Assembly: GCA_963741355.1 (NCBI GenBank)
Contig: CAVUIG010000008.1
Span: 51,839 to 115,838, forward strand
Direction: 5' to 3'
From: CAIWHR01 sp963741355
GTDB taxonomy: Bacteria; Pseudomonadota; Gammaproteobacteria; Burkholderiales; Casimicrobiaceae
DNA length: 64,000 nucleotides
The position numbers and the translations under genes were made by a program. The notes under the pieces are model-generated. The model did no database searches and was not told where the DNA came from. It saw nothing but the letters and a program-made list of their open reading frames with translations. Within the stretch, counting starts at the first letter, position 1; every line of letters begins with the position of its first letter. Below, piece by piece: positions 36,985 through 48,441 of this stretch.

Positions 36985-38097
36985 TCAGCGACCTTCGGCG
37001 GGCTCGATGTCGCCGCCGTTGAAGCGCAGCACGCGCCCTTCGCGCGCGAACACGCGCGAGTCGTCGAGTGTCAGGTGTCCGGTGGCGCCGTCGAATTCGA
37101 GCCGGTCGATCCGGCCGTCGGCGAGCGCCTGCGCGACGCGAAAGGCGTCGATTCCGAGCGCATAGAGGCGATCGAGCGCGGCATTGGGCAACGCGGGGCG
37201 CTTGAGCCTCGCGAACGTGGCGGCATCGGGGTCCGCGAGCCAGGGGATCTCGACGAAGCACACGCCGTCGAGGTCGCGCACGATCTGCGGCGGCTGGCGG
37301 TCGTTGACCTGGCTGCTGGCGCACGTCGCGACGGTCCCGAGGTACGGGCGCGCGAGCGCCGCATCCGACGCGTCGGTCGCGAGCAGCGCGGCGTCGGGCG
37401 GCGTCTTCGCCGTTCGCTGCTTCAGGCGCACGAGCGTCTCGGGAGAGCGGTCGAAGTGAAAGGCGGCGGGTGCTGCGCCGCCGTCCTCGAGCCATTGGTC
37501 GACGAACGCTGCGGCGAAGCGCTTCTGCAGCGGCGAGTCGCTCGTGATGATGGCGACGCTCTTCGCTTCGTTGCGCCGAAGGTGGCGCGCGAGCTGGCGG
37601 CCGTCGCTTTCGATCGACAGCGTCAGTGCGTACATTCCGTGGGGCAGCGGCGCGCCGTCTTCGAACTGGTTCAGCGCGACGACCCACGGCAACGCGATGT
37701 CCGCCGCGGCGACCGCCTTGAGATCGTCGCGGACCAGCGGCCCGACGATCACCGTGGCGCCCGCGTCGCGCGCCTTGGTCATCGCGACGACCACGTCGCC
37801 ATCGCCGTGCGAGATGACGAGGGGCTTGACCCTGGCGCGCTCGGCCGCGGCTTCGAATCCGGCCCTCACGGCGTCGGCGGCGCGTCCATAGGTCGACGAT
37901 GCGAGCGGAAGCACCAGCGCGATTTCATGCGAGACGGGCGGCGCCGGCGTCCCGGTGTCGCCTTCGCTGCTTGCTGCGGGCGTCTGCGCGGCGGAGAATG
38001 CCGGCAACCCGAGCGCCAGCGCGAGCGCGACCACACGCACGCGGCGGCCTGCGTTTTCGAGCGGACCCGATGGGCGGGATTGGCGGCGGGCGATCAT
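36985..38097 (-). CDS. LpoA-like penicillin-binding-protein activator (type 1 periplasmic-binding fold)
   Basis: A 370-residue exported protein from ATG 38097 (MIARRQSRPSGPLENAGRRV) with a hydrophobic signal (VVALALALGLPAFSAAQ). No lipobox Cys is seen near its end, unlike E. coli LpoA, so it may be periplasmic instead of lipid-anchored. The LppC-type C-terminal domain is visible: HEIALVLPLASSTYGRAADA, ATVIVGPLVRDDLKAVA, LPWVVALNQFEDGAPLPHGM, FVEIPWLADPDAATFARL and the ending LRFNGGDIEPAEGR. Lacks the N-terminal TPR domain of E. coli LpoA. Divergent from rsmI. Confidence 0.82.
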   Translation of the reverse strand: MIARRQSRPSGPLENAGRRVRVVALALALGLPAFSAAQTPAASSEGDTGTPAPPVSHEIALVLPLASSTYGRAADAVRAGFEAAAERARVKPLVISHGDGDVVVAMTKARDAGATVIVGPLVRDDLKAVAAADIALPWVVALNQFEDGAPLPHGMYALTLSIESDGRQLARHLRRNEAKSVAIITSDSPLQKRFAAAFVDQWLEDGGAAPAAFHFDRSPETLVRLKQRTAKTPPDAALLATDASDAALARPYLGTVATCASSQVNDRQPPQIVRDLDGVCFVEIPWLADPDAATFARLKRPALPNAALDRLYALGIDAFRVAQALADGRIDRLEFDGATGHLTLDDSRVFAREGRVLRFNGGDIEPAEGR

Positions 38098-38117
38098 GCA
38101 GGCACTCTGGAGCGCAC

Positions 38118-39044
38118 GTGCACCGGACGGAAGCTCTCGAACCGGCGGAATCCACCGGGGACGCATCGCGATTCCTGGCCGCGCCCGGAACATTATATGT
38201 GGTCGCGACCCCGCTCGGTAACCTGCGCGACCTCACGCTGCGCGCGCTCGACATCCTGAAGAGCGCGGACGTGATCGCCGCGGAGGACACGCGCGTGACC
38301 GCCGTGCTGCTGCGCCATTTCGGGATTGCGACACGGCCGCTGTCGCTGCACGCGCATAACGAGGCGAAGCGCGCGTCCGAGATCGTCGCGGTCCTGCGCT
38401 CGGGCCGCAGCGTGGCGCTCGTGAGCGACGCCGGGACGCCGGCCGTGAGCGATCCGGGCGCGGCGCTGGTGGGTGCGGTGCGCGCAGCGGGATTCGCGAT
38501 CGTTCCGATTCCCGGCGCCAATGCGGCGGTCGCCGCGGTCTCCGCCGCGGGCCTTGGCGCCGAGCGGTTCGCTTTTCTCGGATTCCTTCCGCCTTCGGCG
38601 AAGCGCCGGCGCGAGTTGGTGCAGGAAGCCGGCGCGCTGTCGATGGCGCTCGTCGTCTACGAAGCGCCGCATCGCGTGCAGGAAACGGTCGCCGAGCTCG
38701 CGCGGTGGCTGGACGGCGCGCGCACCATCGTCATCGCCCGCGAGCTCACCAAGAAATTCGAATCGATCGCGGCGATGCCGCTCGCCGACGCGTCGGACTG
38801 GCTCGCCGCGGACCCCGACCGGCTGCGCGGCGAATTCGTGCTGATCGTCGACGCGCGTGCTGCGGCGGATCGCCCGGAGACCGCGGCCCTGACGCCGGAG
38901 ATCGAGCGCTGGATGACGCTTCTCGCGCACGAATTGCCGCCGGCGCGCCTCGCGCGGATCGCCGCGGCGGCCACGGGAATCGCCCGCGATACGCTCTATG
39001 CCAAGGCGCAGTTGCTGAAGGCGCTCCCCGAGGACAAGCGATAA
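38118..39044 (+). CDS. rsmI: 16S rRNA (cytidine1402-2'-O)-methyltransferase RsmI
   Basis: A 308-residue SAM-dependent tetrapyrrole-methylase-fold enzyme that methylates the ribose of C1402 in the decoding centre. GTG 38118 is preceded by GGAG; upstream codons overlap the lpoA promoter region. Motifs are GTLYVVATPLGNLRDLTLRA, ADVIAAEDTRVTAVLLRHF, VALVSDAGTPAVSDPGAAL, IPGANAAVAAVSAAGL and FLGFLPPSAKRRRELV. Divergently arranged with lpoA, as in many gamma- and betaproteobacteria. Confidence 0.95.
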   Translation: MHRTEALEPAESTGDASRFLAAPGTLYVVATPLGNLRDLTLRALDILKSADVIAAEDTRVTAVLLRHFGIATRPLSLHAHNEAKRASEIVAVLRSGRSVALVSDAGTPAVSDPGAALVGAVRAAGFAIVPIPGANAAVAAVSAAGLGAERFAFLGFLPPSAKRRRELVQEAGALSMALVVYEAPHRVQETVAELARWLDGARTIVIARELTKKFESIAAMPLADASDWLAADPDRLRGEFVLIVDARAAADRPETAALTPEIERWMTLLAHELPPARLARIAAAATGIARDTLYAKAQLLKALPEDKR

Positions 39045-39078
39045 TCCCCTTTTCCGGGGGTGGGTAGCGGAACCCGGG

Positions 39079-39092
39079 TTGATTTCGGTCAA
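39079..39092 (+). promoter_or_regulatory. FNR/Anr-type box upstream of hemN
   Basis: TTGATTTCGGTCAA matches TTGAT-N4-GTCAA, the oxygen-sensing FNR/Anr consensus (TTGAT-N4-ATCAA) with one difference. It lies 71 bases before the chosen hemN start. hemN is a classic FNR target. Confidence 0.65.
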
Positions 39093-39162
39093 GACCCCCT
39101 GTTACGTCCCCGGTAACATGTTGCCGCAGGACGCCGATTTACCCGAGTCTTCCAGCGACCCC

Positions 39163-40569
39163 ATGACAACGACGCTCGCCGCCGCCGATCTCGTCCTCGA
39201 CACCGCCCTGGTCCGGAAATACGACCTCTTCGGGCCGCGCTACACGTCGTACCCGACCGCCGACCGCTTCCACGAGGCGTTCACCGCCGAGCACTACGTC
39301 AACGCGCTGCACACGCGCAACCACCGGCACGCGGCGCACGCGCAGCCGCTGTCGCTGTACGTGCACGTCCCGTTCTGCAACACGATCTGCTACTACTGCG
39401 CCTGCAACAAGGTCATCACCAAGGACCACGGCCGCAGCGCGAAGTACATCAAGTACGTCGGCCGCGAGATCGACATCGTCGGCGGCATGATCGAGGGCGC
39501 GCCGCGGGTCGAGCAGCTGCACCTCGGCGGCGGGACGCCGACCTTCCTCGCGCGCGACGAGATGTCGACGCTGATCGGCATGCTGCGGGGCGCGTTCAAC
39601 GTCGTGCCGGACGCCGAGGTCTCGATCGAGGTCGATCCGCGCAAGGTCGACGCCGACACCATCGCGTTCCTCGGATCGCTCGGCTTCAACCGGATCTCCG
39701 TCGGCATCCAGGATTTCGACCCGGACGTGCAGAAGGCGGTCAACCGGATCCAGTCCGAGGAGGAGACGATGACCGTCATCGACGCCGCGCGCGCGAACGG
39801 CTTCGTCTCGGTCAACGCCGACCTCATCTACGGATTGCCGAAGCAGAGCGTCGAGGGCTTCCGGACGACGCTCGACAAGGTGATCGCGGCTTCGCCCGAC
39901 CGCATCGCGCTCTACAGCTACGCGCACGTGCCGCACCTGTTCAAGCCGCAGCGGCGCATCGAGCTCTCCGAATTGCCGATCGCCGAGGTGAAGCTCGGGA
40001 TCCTCTCGCTCGCCATCGAGAAGCTCGGCGCGGCCGGTTACACCTACATCGGGATGGACCATTTCGCGAAGCCGACCGACGAGCTCGCCGTCGCGCAGCG
40101 CGAGCGCAAGCTGCACCGCAATTTCCAGGGCTACTCGACGAAGCCGGACTGCGACATGCTCGCGTTCGGCATCTCGGCGATCGGCAAGGTCGGCGCTGCC
40201 TACACGGCGAACGTGAAGACGCTCGACGAATACTACGACCGCCTCGACGCGCAGGCGCTGCCGGTCATGCGCGGCGTCGAGCTCGACGCCGACGACCTCC
40301 TGCGCCGCGACGTGATCCAGAAGCTCATGTGCGATTTCGACCTCGACTTCGCGGCGATCGACGCGCGGTACGGGATCCGCTTCACCGAATATTTCGCGCC
40401 GGACCTGGCCGCGCTGGCGCCGCTGGCCGCCGACGGCCTCGCCGAAATCACGCCCGCGGGAATCAAGGTGACCCCGCAGGGGCGCCTGCTGGTACGCACG
40501 GTGGCGATGCAGTTCGACAAGTACCTGCGCGAGGCGCGCGAGCGCGCCCAGTACTCGCGCGTCATCTGA
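39163..40569 (+). CDS. hemN: oxygen-independent coproporphyrinogen III oxidase HemN
   Basis: A 468-residue radical-SAM enzyme converting coproporphyrinogen III to protoporphyrinogen IX when oxygen is absent. The 4Fe-4S motif CNTICYYCAC (CxxxCxxC) with YVHVPF before it is near residue 80. GGGTPTFL, VDPRKVDADT and GIQDFDPDVQKAVNRIQ are family signatures, and HFAKPTDELAVAQRERKLHR follows. ATG 39163 gives MTTTLAAADLVLDTALVRKY; the ATG at 39118 would add 15 residues. Stands alone after rsmI with an FNR-like site upstream. Confidence 0.94.
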   Translation: MTTTLAAADLVLDTALVRKYDLFGPRYTSYPTADRFHEAFTAEHYVNALHTRNHRHAAHAQPLSLYVHVPFCNTICYYCACNKVITKDHGRSAKYIKYVGREIDIVGGMIEGAPRVEQLHLGGGTPTFLARDEMSTLIGMLRGAFNVVPDAEVSIEVDPRKVDADTIAFLGSLGFNRISVGIQDFDPDVQKAVNRIQSEEETMTVIDAARANGFVSVNADLIYGLPKQSVEGFRTTLDKVIAASPDRIALYSYAHVPHLFKPQRRIELSELPIAEVKLGILSLAIEKLGAAGYTYIGMDHFAKPTDELAVAQRERKLHRNFQGYSTKPDCDMLAFGISAIGKVGAAYTANVKTLDEYYDRLDAQALPVMRGVELDADDLLRRDVIQKLMCDFDLDFAAIDARYGIRFTEYFAPDLAALAPLAADGLAEITPAGIKVTPQGRLLVRTVAMQFDKYLREARERAQYSRVI

Positions 40570-40617
40570 CCGGCCGACCCTGTCGCGCGGCGAGGACCGC
40601 CGCGGGCCGGAGGAGCG

Positions 40618-40824
40618 TCAGCTCTTGTGCTCGATCTGGCGCACCTTCGCGCCGCGCTGCGCGAGCGCGATCTCGAGCGCCGTCTCGAGGCGGATCACGC
40701 GCTCGGTCAGGCTCTCGATCTTGGCCTGCTGAGCCTTCACCGACGCCGCCATCCGCTCCACCTTGTCGTTCATCTTGATGACGGTGGTCAGTGCATCCCA
40801 CATCTTCTCGGCGACGCCCATCAT
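40618..40824 (-). CDS. small coiled-coil protein of unknown function
   Basis: A 68-residue product (MMGVAEKMWDALTTVIKMND) followed by a heptad-like region (VERMAASVKAQQAKIESLTE and RVIRLETALEIALAQ). It overlaps the stop of the upstream ribbon-helix-helix-like gene (ATGA), so the two are probably made together. No family name recognised. Confidence 0.6.
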   Translation of the reverse strand: MMGVAEKMWDALTTVIKMNDKVERMAASVKAQQAKIESLTERVIRLETALEIALAQRGAKVRQIEHKS

Positions 40825-41102
40825 GCCGCCTTGCGCTTGCCTTCCATGCGGGCGATCCGCCGGTTCGACGCCTCGACGAAGGCGAGCGCGTCGTCGATCG
40901 CGGCCGCGGCCTGCGCGGTCGTCCTGACCATCTGATCGATCATCGGCAGCAGCAGCCGCTCGTCCTCGTCCGGACGGAAGGACGCCGCCGCGCGGCGCAG
41001 GAACTCGCCCATCGAGAGACCCGCGGCCTTGGCCATCCGCGCGATGTCGCTCTTCTCGCGCGGAGTCACCAGTACCGGGATGCGTTCGGTCGCCGTCGCC
41101 AT
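40821..41102 (-). CDS. small ribbon-helix-helix-like protein
   Basis: A 93-residue protein. The N-terminal part, IPVLVTPREKSDIARMAKAA with GLSMGEFLRRAA, has the strand-helix-helix pattern of RHH DNA-binding proteins such as MobC or antitoxins. The remainder is helical and polar (AAAIDDALAFVEASNRRIAR). Overlaps the coiled-coil gene by ATGA. The pair has the size and coupling of a toxin-antitoxin or a small DNA-binding module, but no toxin fold is evident in the partner. Function unknown. Confidence 0.6.
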   Translation of the reverse strand: MATATERIPVLVTPREKSDIARMAKAAGLSMGEFLRRAAASFRPDEDERLLLPMIDQMVRTTAQAAAAIDDALAFVEASNRRIARMEGKRKAA

Positions 41103-41192
41103 TGCGCCTCCTTCATCATGGACATGTGCTGCACATGCACATCATAGCGCCGGACCGGGCCGGCTGCAAGCGCCGCGGCGAGCCCGCCGTGG

Positions 41193-41489
41193 CTACTTGA
41201 GCTCGAGGACGGTCTCGCCGGACACCGGATCGGTCAGGCCAAGCCCGCCGCCCAGGTCCTCCAGCGTGTCGCGAAACGAGTCGAGCAGCGCGCCCATCTT
41301 GGGGCGCGCCGCGACGATGCTGTCGAAGCGGTCCCACTCGCCGATGATGCAGTACGTGTGCTCGCCGGTCTTGATGAGCGAGCCACGCTTGAAGCCCGCG
41401 AAATCCGCCCGGGCGTTCCGGTGCGCCTCGATGAAGTCCTGGTCCCGTCCGGGCTTGACGCGAAATCGCACGACGTTGAATGCACTCAT
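41193..41489 (-). CDS. antibiotic biosynthesis monooxygenase-like (ABM) domain protein
   Basis: A 98-residue alpha/beta barrel-type protein: FNVVRFRVKPGRDQDFIEAH, FAGFKRGSLIKTGEHTYCII and GEWDRFDSIVAARPKMGALL, characteristic of ABM/dimeric ferredoxin-like folds. Such proteins act as cofactor-free oxygenases or have unknown roles. Its neighbours are two hemerythrins and the box genes, on the same strand. Confidence 0.7.
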   Translation of the reverse strand: MSAFNVVRFRVKPGRDQDFIEAHRNARADFAGFKRGSLIKTGEHTYCIIGEWDRFDSIVAARPKMGALLDSFRDTLEDLGGGLGLTDPVSGETVLELK

Positions 41490-41588
41490 GGTCGTCCGTC
41501 CATTCGTTGGTGGCGCGCAGGTGCTCCCGAGGCAAAACGGTTTTGCGGAGCGTGGCGCCGGGGGATCGTTTATACCCCCGCTCGATGT

Positions 41589-42176
41589 TCAGGGTAAAGA
41601 GCCGGTCCGGTTCGCGGTGTGGCCGGGTGCTGCGAGATCGACGCCGCGACGATCCGCCATCTCGCGGCCGATCGCGGCCAGCGCTGCCGGGTCGAGCGTT
41701 CGCCGGGCAAGCGGAATCAGCAGGCCGTCCTCGCGCGAGATGTGCGCCGCATAGGCGGCGGTGACCTCGGCGACGTCCGCCGCGGACAGCACGGCGCCGG
41801 CGCCGGCCGCAATTCCGGAGAGCGGAAGTCGCAGGCGGCTCCAGCCGTCGGCGAGCGCGGCATGCTCGCCGTGCAGCGTCTCGAGAAGGCCGTCGATGCC
41901 CGGCGGACGCAATGCGAGAAGCCGCGGGAAGAGGCTCTGCTCCTCGTCGGCGTGGTGGTTGGGCGCCGCATTGTCGAAGTACTTGAGGATCGCCCGGGCG
42001 GCGGCGCGCGCGTCGTCGTCGCTGCCATGCTCCGGAAGATGGGCCTGCAGCCGCGCGAGGGTCGCGAGCTGCCCCTCGATGCGGCGGTGGCACGCGGAGA
42101 TCATGCCGAGCGGGTCGTCGAAGCTCGGCGCAGGCGCGGCGGAGGGAAGTCCGGAATTCATCTGGGCATTCTGCAT
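41589..42176 (-). CDS. hemerythrin-like HHE-domain protein
   Basis: A 195-residue helical protein with His/Glu iron-binding motifs: ISACHRRIEGQLATLARLQA, FDNAAPNHHADEEQSLFPRL, LHGEHAALADGW and AAHISREDGLLIPLAR. This HHE pattern binds a di-iron centre. Roles in the family include oxygen carriage, sensing and iron-sulphur repair. Lies next to another hemerythrin and boxA, with the same orientation as the box operon. Confidence 0.82.
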   Translation of the reverse strand: MQNAQMNSGLPSAAPAPSFDDPLGMISACHRRIEGQLATLARLQAHLPEHGSDDDARAAARAILKYFDNAAPNHHADEEQSLFPRLLALRPPGIDGLLETLHGEHAALADGWSRLRLPLSGIAAGAGAVLSAADVAEVTAAYAAHISREDGLLIPLARRTLDPAALAAIGREMADRRGVDLAAPGHTANRTGSLP

Positions 42177-42246
42177 TGGGGTTTCCGATCGATCGCGGAA
42201 CGCGTCAGCGGCGGAGGCATGTTCCGGGGAGGTTGCGCGCAGCGAG

Positions 42247-42843
42247 TCAACGCGATCGGGCGGGGCTCACGACGCCCGCGGCGCGCGCCGAATGGTCGGC
42301 GAGGCTCAGAATACGGCGATACAGGCTCTCGGCCTCGTCCTTCGGCCGGATGCCCTCGAGCGGGTTGTCGTTGGCCTGGAACGCCGCGTTCACGCGGTCC
42401 CAGTCCTCCGCGGTGAGATGCGATGCCGCGAGCGGCAGCAGCCGGTCTTCCTCCCGTTGCATGTGGCGCCAGTGGAAATCCGAATATTCGTCGACGGCCG
42501 TCGCGAACGGCGCGAACGCGAGGGAATCGCCATTGCTGAATCGCGCGAACATCGTTCGCAGCGCTTCGATGAGACTCGCGCCGAGTGCGTGCTCGGCATC
42601 GAGCACGTCGACCAGCGCCTGCGCCTCGGGGCAGCGTGCGACGACCGCGGGAAACAGCGTGCCGCTCTCCTTCGGATGGTGCAGGCGCTCCGGAAACTGC
42701 TCGACGTAGCGCAGGAGGGCGTCGAGCAGGCGCATGTCCGGCGCGCTGCCCTCGCCGATCCGGCGAATCGCGGCCTGCAGTCCGTAGAGCACCGACGCAA
42801 TTGCGAGATGCTCGTCCCGGATGATTCGGATCGCGGCGGTCAT
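42247..42843 (-). CDS. hemerythrin-like HHE-domain protein 2
   Basis: A 198-residue helical protein starting MTAAIRIIRDEHLAIASVLY at ATG 42843. Di-iron ligands are visible in RDEHLAIASVLYGLQ, RLHHPKESGTLFPAVVA, LDAEHALGASLIEALR and DFHWRHMQREEDRLLPLAA. It is 28 bases downstream of the boxA stop, so it is probably co-transcribed with boxCBA. Could store or deliver oxygen for the BoxAB epoxidase, or protect the iron-sulphur clusters of BoxA. That role is an inference. Confidence 0.82.
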   Translation of the reverse strand: MTAAIRIIRDEHLAIASVLYGLQAAIRRIGEGSAPDMRLLDALLRYVEQFPERLHHPKESGTLFPAVVARCPEAQALVDVLDAEHALGASLIEALRTMFARFSNGDSLAFAPFATAVDEYSDFHWRHMQREEDRLLPLAASHLTAEDWDRVNAAFQANDNPLEGIRPKDEAESLYRRILSLADHSARAAGVVSPARSR

Positions 42844-42871
42844 GGGAGGGGCGCTCGGGCGGGCCGTCGCG

Positions 42872-44101
42872 TCAGTAAGTCTCGACGTGGTAGCGGCCCG
42901 TCGCGCGCAGCGTGGGCAGCACGGCGTCCCAGTCGGCGCCGGCGTTCCTGCAGGCGTCGCGGAACGCCTTATCCACGCCGTCCTCCATGCCCTTGAGCCC
43001 GCAGATGTAGACATAGCTGTTGTCATCGGCGAGGAGGCGCGCGACGTCCGCGCCGCGCTCGCGGATCTTGTCCTGCACGTAGGTCTTCGGCTGGCCGGCG
43101 ACGCGCGAGAACGCGAAATTGATGTCGATGAACTCCTTCGGCAGCTTCTGCAGCGGACCGAAATAGGGCAGCTCGACCTCGGAGCGCGCGCCGAAGAACA
43201 GCATCAGCTCGCCGCCTTCCTTGAGCGCGATGCGCCGGCGCCGCCGCTCGGTCATCGCGCGCATCGGCGCGGACCCGGTGCCGGTGCAGACCATCAGGAT
43301 GCTCGACCCCGGATGATTCGGCATCAGGAAGGACGTGCCATAGGGTCCGACGACCCTCACCTCCTGGCCCTTCGCGAGATCGCACAGGAAATTCGACGCG
43401 ACGCCGCGGACCGGATTGCCGTCGTGGTCCTCGGTGACGCGCTTCACCGTCAGCGACAGATTGTTGTATTTCGGGCGCTCGCCCTCGCGCGGGCTCGCGA
43501 CGGAGTAGAGGCGCACGTGATGCGGCCGGCCGTTCGCATCGACGCCCGGTGGGAGGATGCCGATCGTCTGGCCCTCGAGCACGGGGAACGCGGTGCCGCC
43601 GAAATCGAGGACGATGTGGCGGATGTCGCAGCTCGCGCCCTCGCTCGTCAGCGGATGATTGCCGGTGACCGTCGCGATCGCGGGCCGCTCGGGCGGGTAG
43701 ACATTGACGTAGGGATGCGCGGCCGACCACGGCGGCGGCGCGTCGCCGCCCTGTCCCGCGGACGCGACCGACGTGATCCGCGCGACATCGGTCGGCATGG
43801 CGTCGCCGGCGCCCGTTTCCAGCGCGACCTGCGCGGGCAGGACGTCCCAGAGGAGCTGCTCGGCGATCGTGTAGGGCTTCGCCTTGTCGACCTGGCGCCA
43901 GTTGTCGATCGCGCCGGTCGGGCACGGCGAGATGCACTCGTTGCAGTAGTTGCACTTCGCCGCGTCGACGACGTAGTTGCGCGAGTCGTGCGTCACCGCG
44001 TCGACCGGGCAGGACTCCTCGCACGTGTTGCAGCGAATGCAGATCTCGGGGTCGATGAGATGCTGGCGCAGCACCTCGACCGTCGATCCGGTTCCGCTCA
44101 T
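42872..44101 (-). CDS. boxA: benzoyl-CoA 2,3-epoxidase reductase subunit BoxA
   Basis: A 409-residue iron-sulphur flavoprotein that passes electrons from NADPH to BoxB. Two 4Fe-4S clusters in CIRCNTCEESCP and CNYCNECISPCP near residues 20-60. A ferredoxin-NADP reductase-type domain follows: HHVRLYSVASPREGERPKYN, GPYGTSFLMPNHPGSSILMV, CTGTGSAPMRAM and the C-terminal YICGLKGMEDGV with RYHVETY. Part of the boxC-boxB-boxA order typical of Azoarcus and Burkholderia. BoxB is 22 bases upstream. Confidence 0.97.
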   Translation of the reverse strand: MSGTGSTVEVLRQHLIDPEICIRCNTCEESCPVDAVTHDSRNYVVDAAKCNYCNECISPCPTGAIDNWRQVDKAKPYTIAEQLLWDVLPAQVALETGAGDAMPTDVARITSVASAGQGGDAPPPWSAAHPYVNVYPPERPAIATVTGNHPLTSEGASCDIRHIVLDFGGTAFPVLEGQTIGILPPGVDANGRPHHVRLYSVASPREGERPKYNNLSLTVKRVTEDHDGNPVRGVASNFLCDLAKGQEVRVVGPYGTSFLMPNHPGSSILMVCTGTGSAPMRAMTERRRRRIALKEGGELMLFFGARSEVELPYFGPLQKLPKEFIDINFAFSRVAGQPKTYVQDKIRERGADVARLLADDNSYVYICGLKGMEDGVDKAFRDACRNAGADWDAVLPTLRATGRYHVETY

Positions 44102-44123
44102 TGCATTTTCCTTCGCACGGGCA

Positions 44124-45548
<1,425 letters not shown>

Positions 45549-45593
45549 GAAAGCTCCAGAGGGTGGTCGTGAGGGCGAACGGAGGTGTGAACT

Positions 45594-47294
<1,701 letters not shown>

Positions 47295-47323
47295 GGGAAT
47301 CTCCTCGGTGCTCGTGGGTTGCG

Positions 47324-48220
47324 TCAGGCGGCGAGCGCGTGGCGCAGCTTGGCAAGGCTTTGCGCGGGCGGCTCGCCCGACGTGTCGATCGTCGCGTCGG
47401 ACTTGCGGTAGAGCGGCGCGCGCGCCTCGAGAATGCGGGTCAGGTCTTCCATCGCCTCGGCGTTGCCCTGCATGGGACGAAGATCTCCCTGCGCGACGAC
47501 GCGCGACATGTGCTCGTCGGGCGACGCCTTGATCCAGACGGTGTAGCAACTGAGCAGCAGCAGGTTGTAGGTCTCGGGCTCGGACACGACGCCGCCGCCG
47601 ACCGACATCACCATCTCGCGGTGCGTCTCGATCATCCGCTCGAGGCAGCGGCGCTCGATGCGCCGGTAGCCGGCCTGGCCATAGAGCAGGAATACCTCGG
47701 ACAGGCTGATGCCGGCCTCGCGCTCGATCTCGCGGTCGAGCTCGATGAACGGGCAATGGAGCTCGGCCGCGAGCGCCTCGCCGAGCGTCGTCTTGCCGGC
47801 GCCGCGCAGTCCCACCAGCGCGACGCGCTTGCGTCGCAGCGCCTCGTCGTGGCCGAAGTCGCGCATCAGGCGGAACACGACGTCCTCGAGGCGATGCTCC
47901 GGCAGGCGCTCGAGAAAGCGGCGGATGAGCCGATGCTCGACCGAGCTCTCGCGATGGTCGAGCAGCTCGGTGAGCGGCATGCCGAGCGCGCGCGCGACGC
48001 TGCGCAGAAGGAGAACCGACGCGTTGCCCTCGCCGGCTTCGAGCTGCGCCAGATAGCGCTCGGACACGCCGGACTGCTGGGACAGGATCTTCCGCGCGAG
48101 GCCGCGCCGTTCGCGCGCCTCCCGCACCTGCCGGCCCATCTCGGCCAGGAATTCGGCGTCGGCGCGGCTTTCCGTGGGACTTTCGGCGGTGCTCGTTGCT
48201 GGGTCGACGGCGGAGGACAT
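47324..48220 (-). CDS. boxR: BoxR/BzdR-type transcriptional regulator (HTH plus shikimate-kinase-like domain)
   Basis: A 298-residue regulator from ATG 48220. Residues 30-90 are an XRE helix-turn-helix (RGLARKILSQQSGVSERYLA). Residues 135-290 form a shikimate-kinase-like effector domain with P-loop ALVGLRGAGKTTLGEALAAE and GGGVVSEPETYNLLL, which in BzdR/BoxR senses benzoyl-CoA and relieves repression. Located 29 bases before boxC on the same strand and divergent from the DUF4863 gene, so it is expected to control both directions. Confidence 0.95.
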   Translation of the reverse strand: MSSAVDPATSTAESPTESRADAEFLAEMGRQVREARERRGLARKILSQQSGVSERYLAQLEAGEGNASVLLLRSVARALGMPLTELLDHRESSVEHRLIRRFLERLPEHRLEDVVFRLMRDFGHDEALRRKRVALVGLRGAGKTTLGEALAAELHCPFIELDREIEREAGISLSEVFLLYGQAGYRRIERRCLERMIETHREMVMSVGGGVVSEPETYNLLLLSCYTVWIKASPDEHMSRVVAQGDLRPMQGNAEAMEDLTRILEARAPLYRKSDATIDTSGEPPAQSLAKLRHALAA

Positions 48221-48441
48221 GGATCGCTCGGATTCCAAAGGCGCAATCGCGGTGTCAGGAAATATAGTGCATGATCTCTCAGCGTGTCAAGCACTTTAGA
48301 TCGCTCCGGTTTTGGGCCCGCCCGGACGCGTTGGCACTCGGGAAAGGGGAGCCCGGCGGGCGTCTAGCCGCGCGTGCTGGCAATGCCAACGACATGCTTT
48401 ATTGTGCTTGACCGCCGGATTGACATGACATAAAGTGCATG
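48221..48441. promoter_or_regulatory. divergent box control region with repeated TAAAGTGCAT-like operators
   Basis: Four related motifs: ATATAGTGCATG (48262-48273), TAAAGTGCTT on the minus strand (48289-48298), TTATTGTGCTTGAC (48399-48412) and ATAAAGTGCATG (48430-48441). Two share AGTGCATG and two share GTGCTTGAC. BzdR-type regulators are known to bind TGCA-containing operators, so these are strong BoxR candidates. The last one overlaps the first ATG of the DUF4863 gene. Confidence 0.6.
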
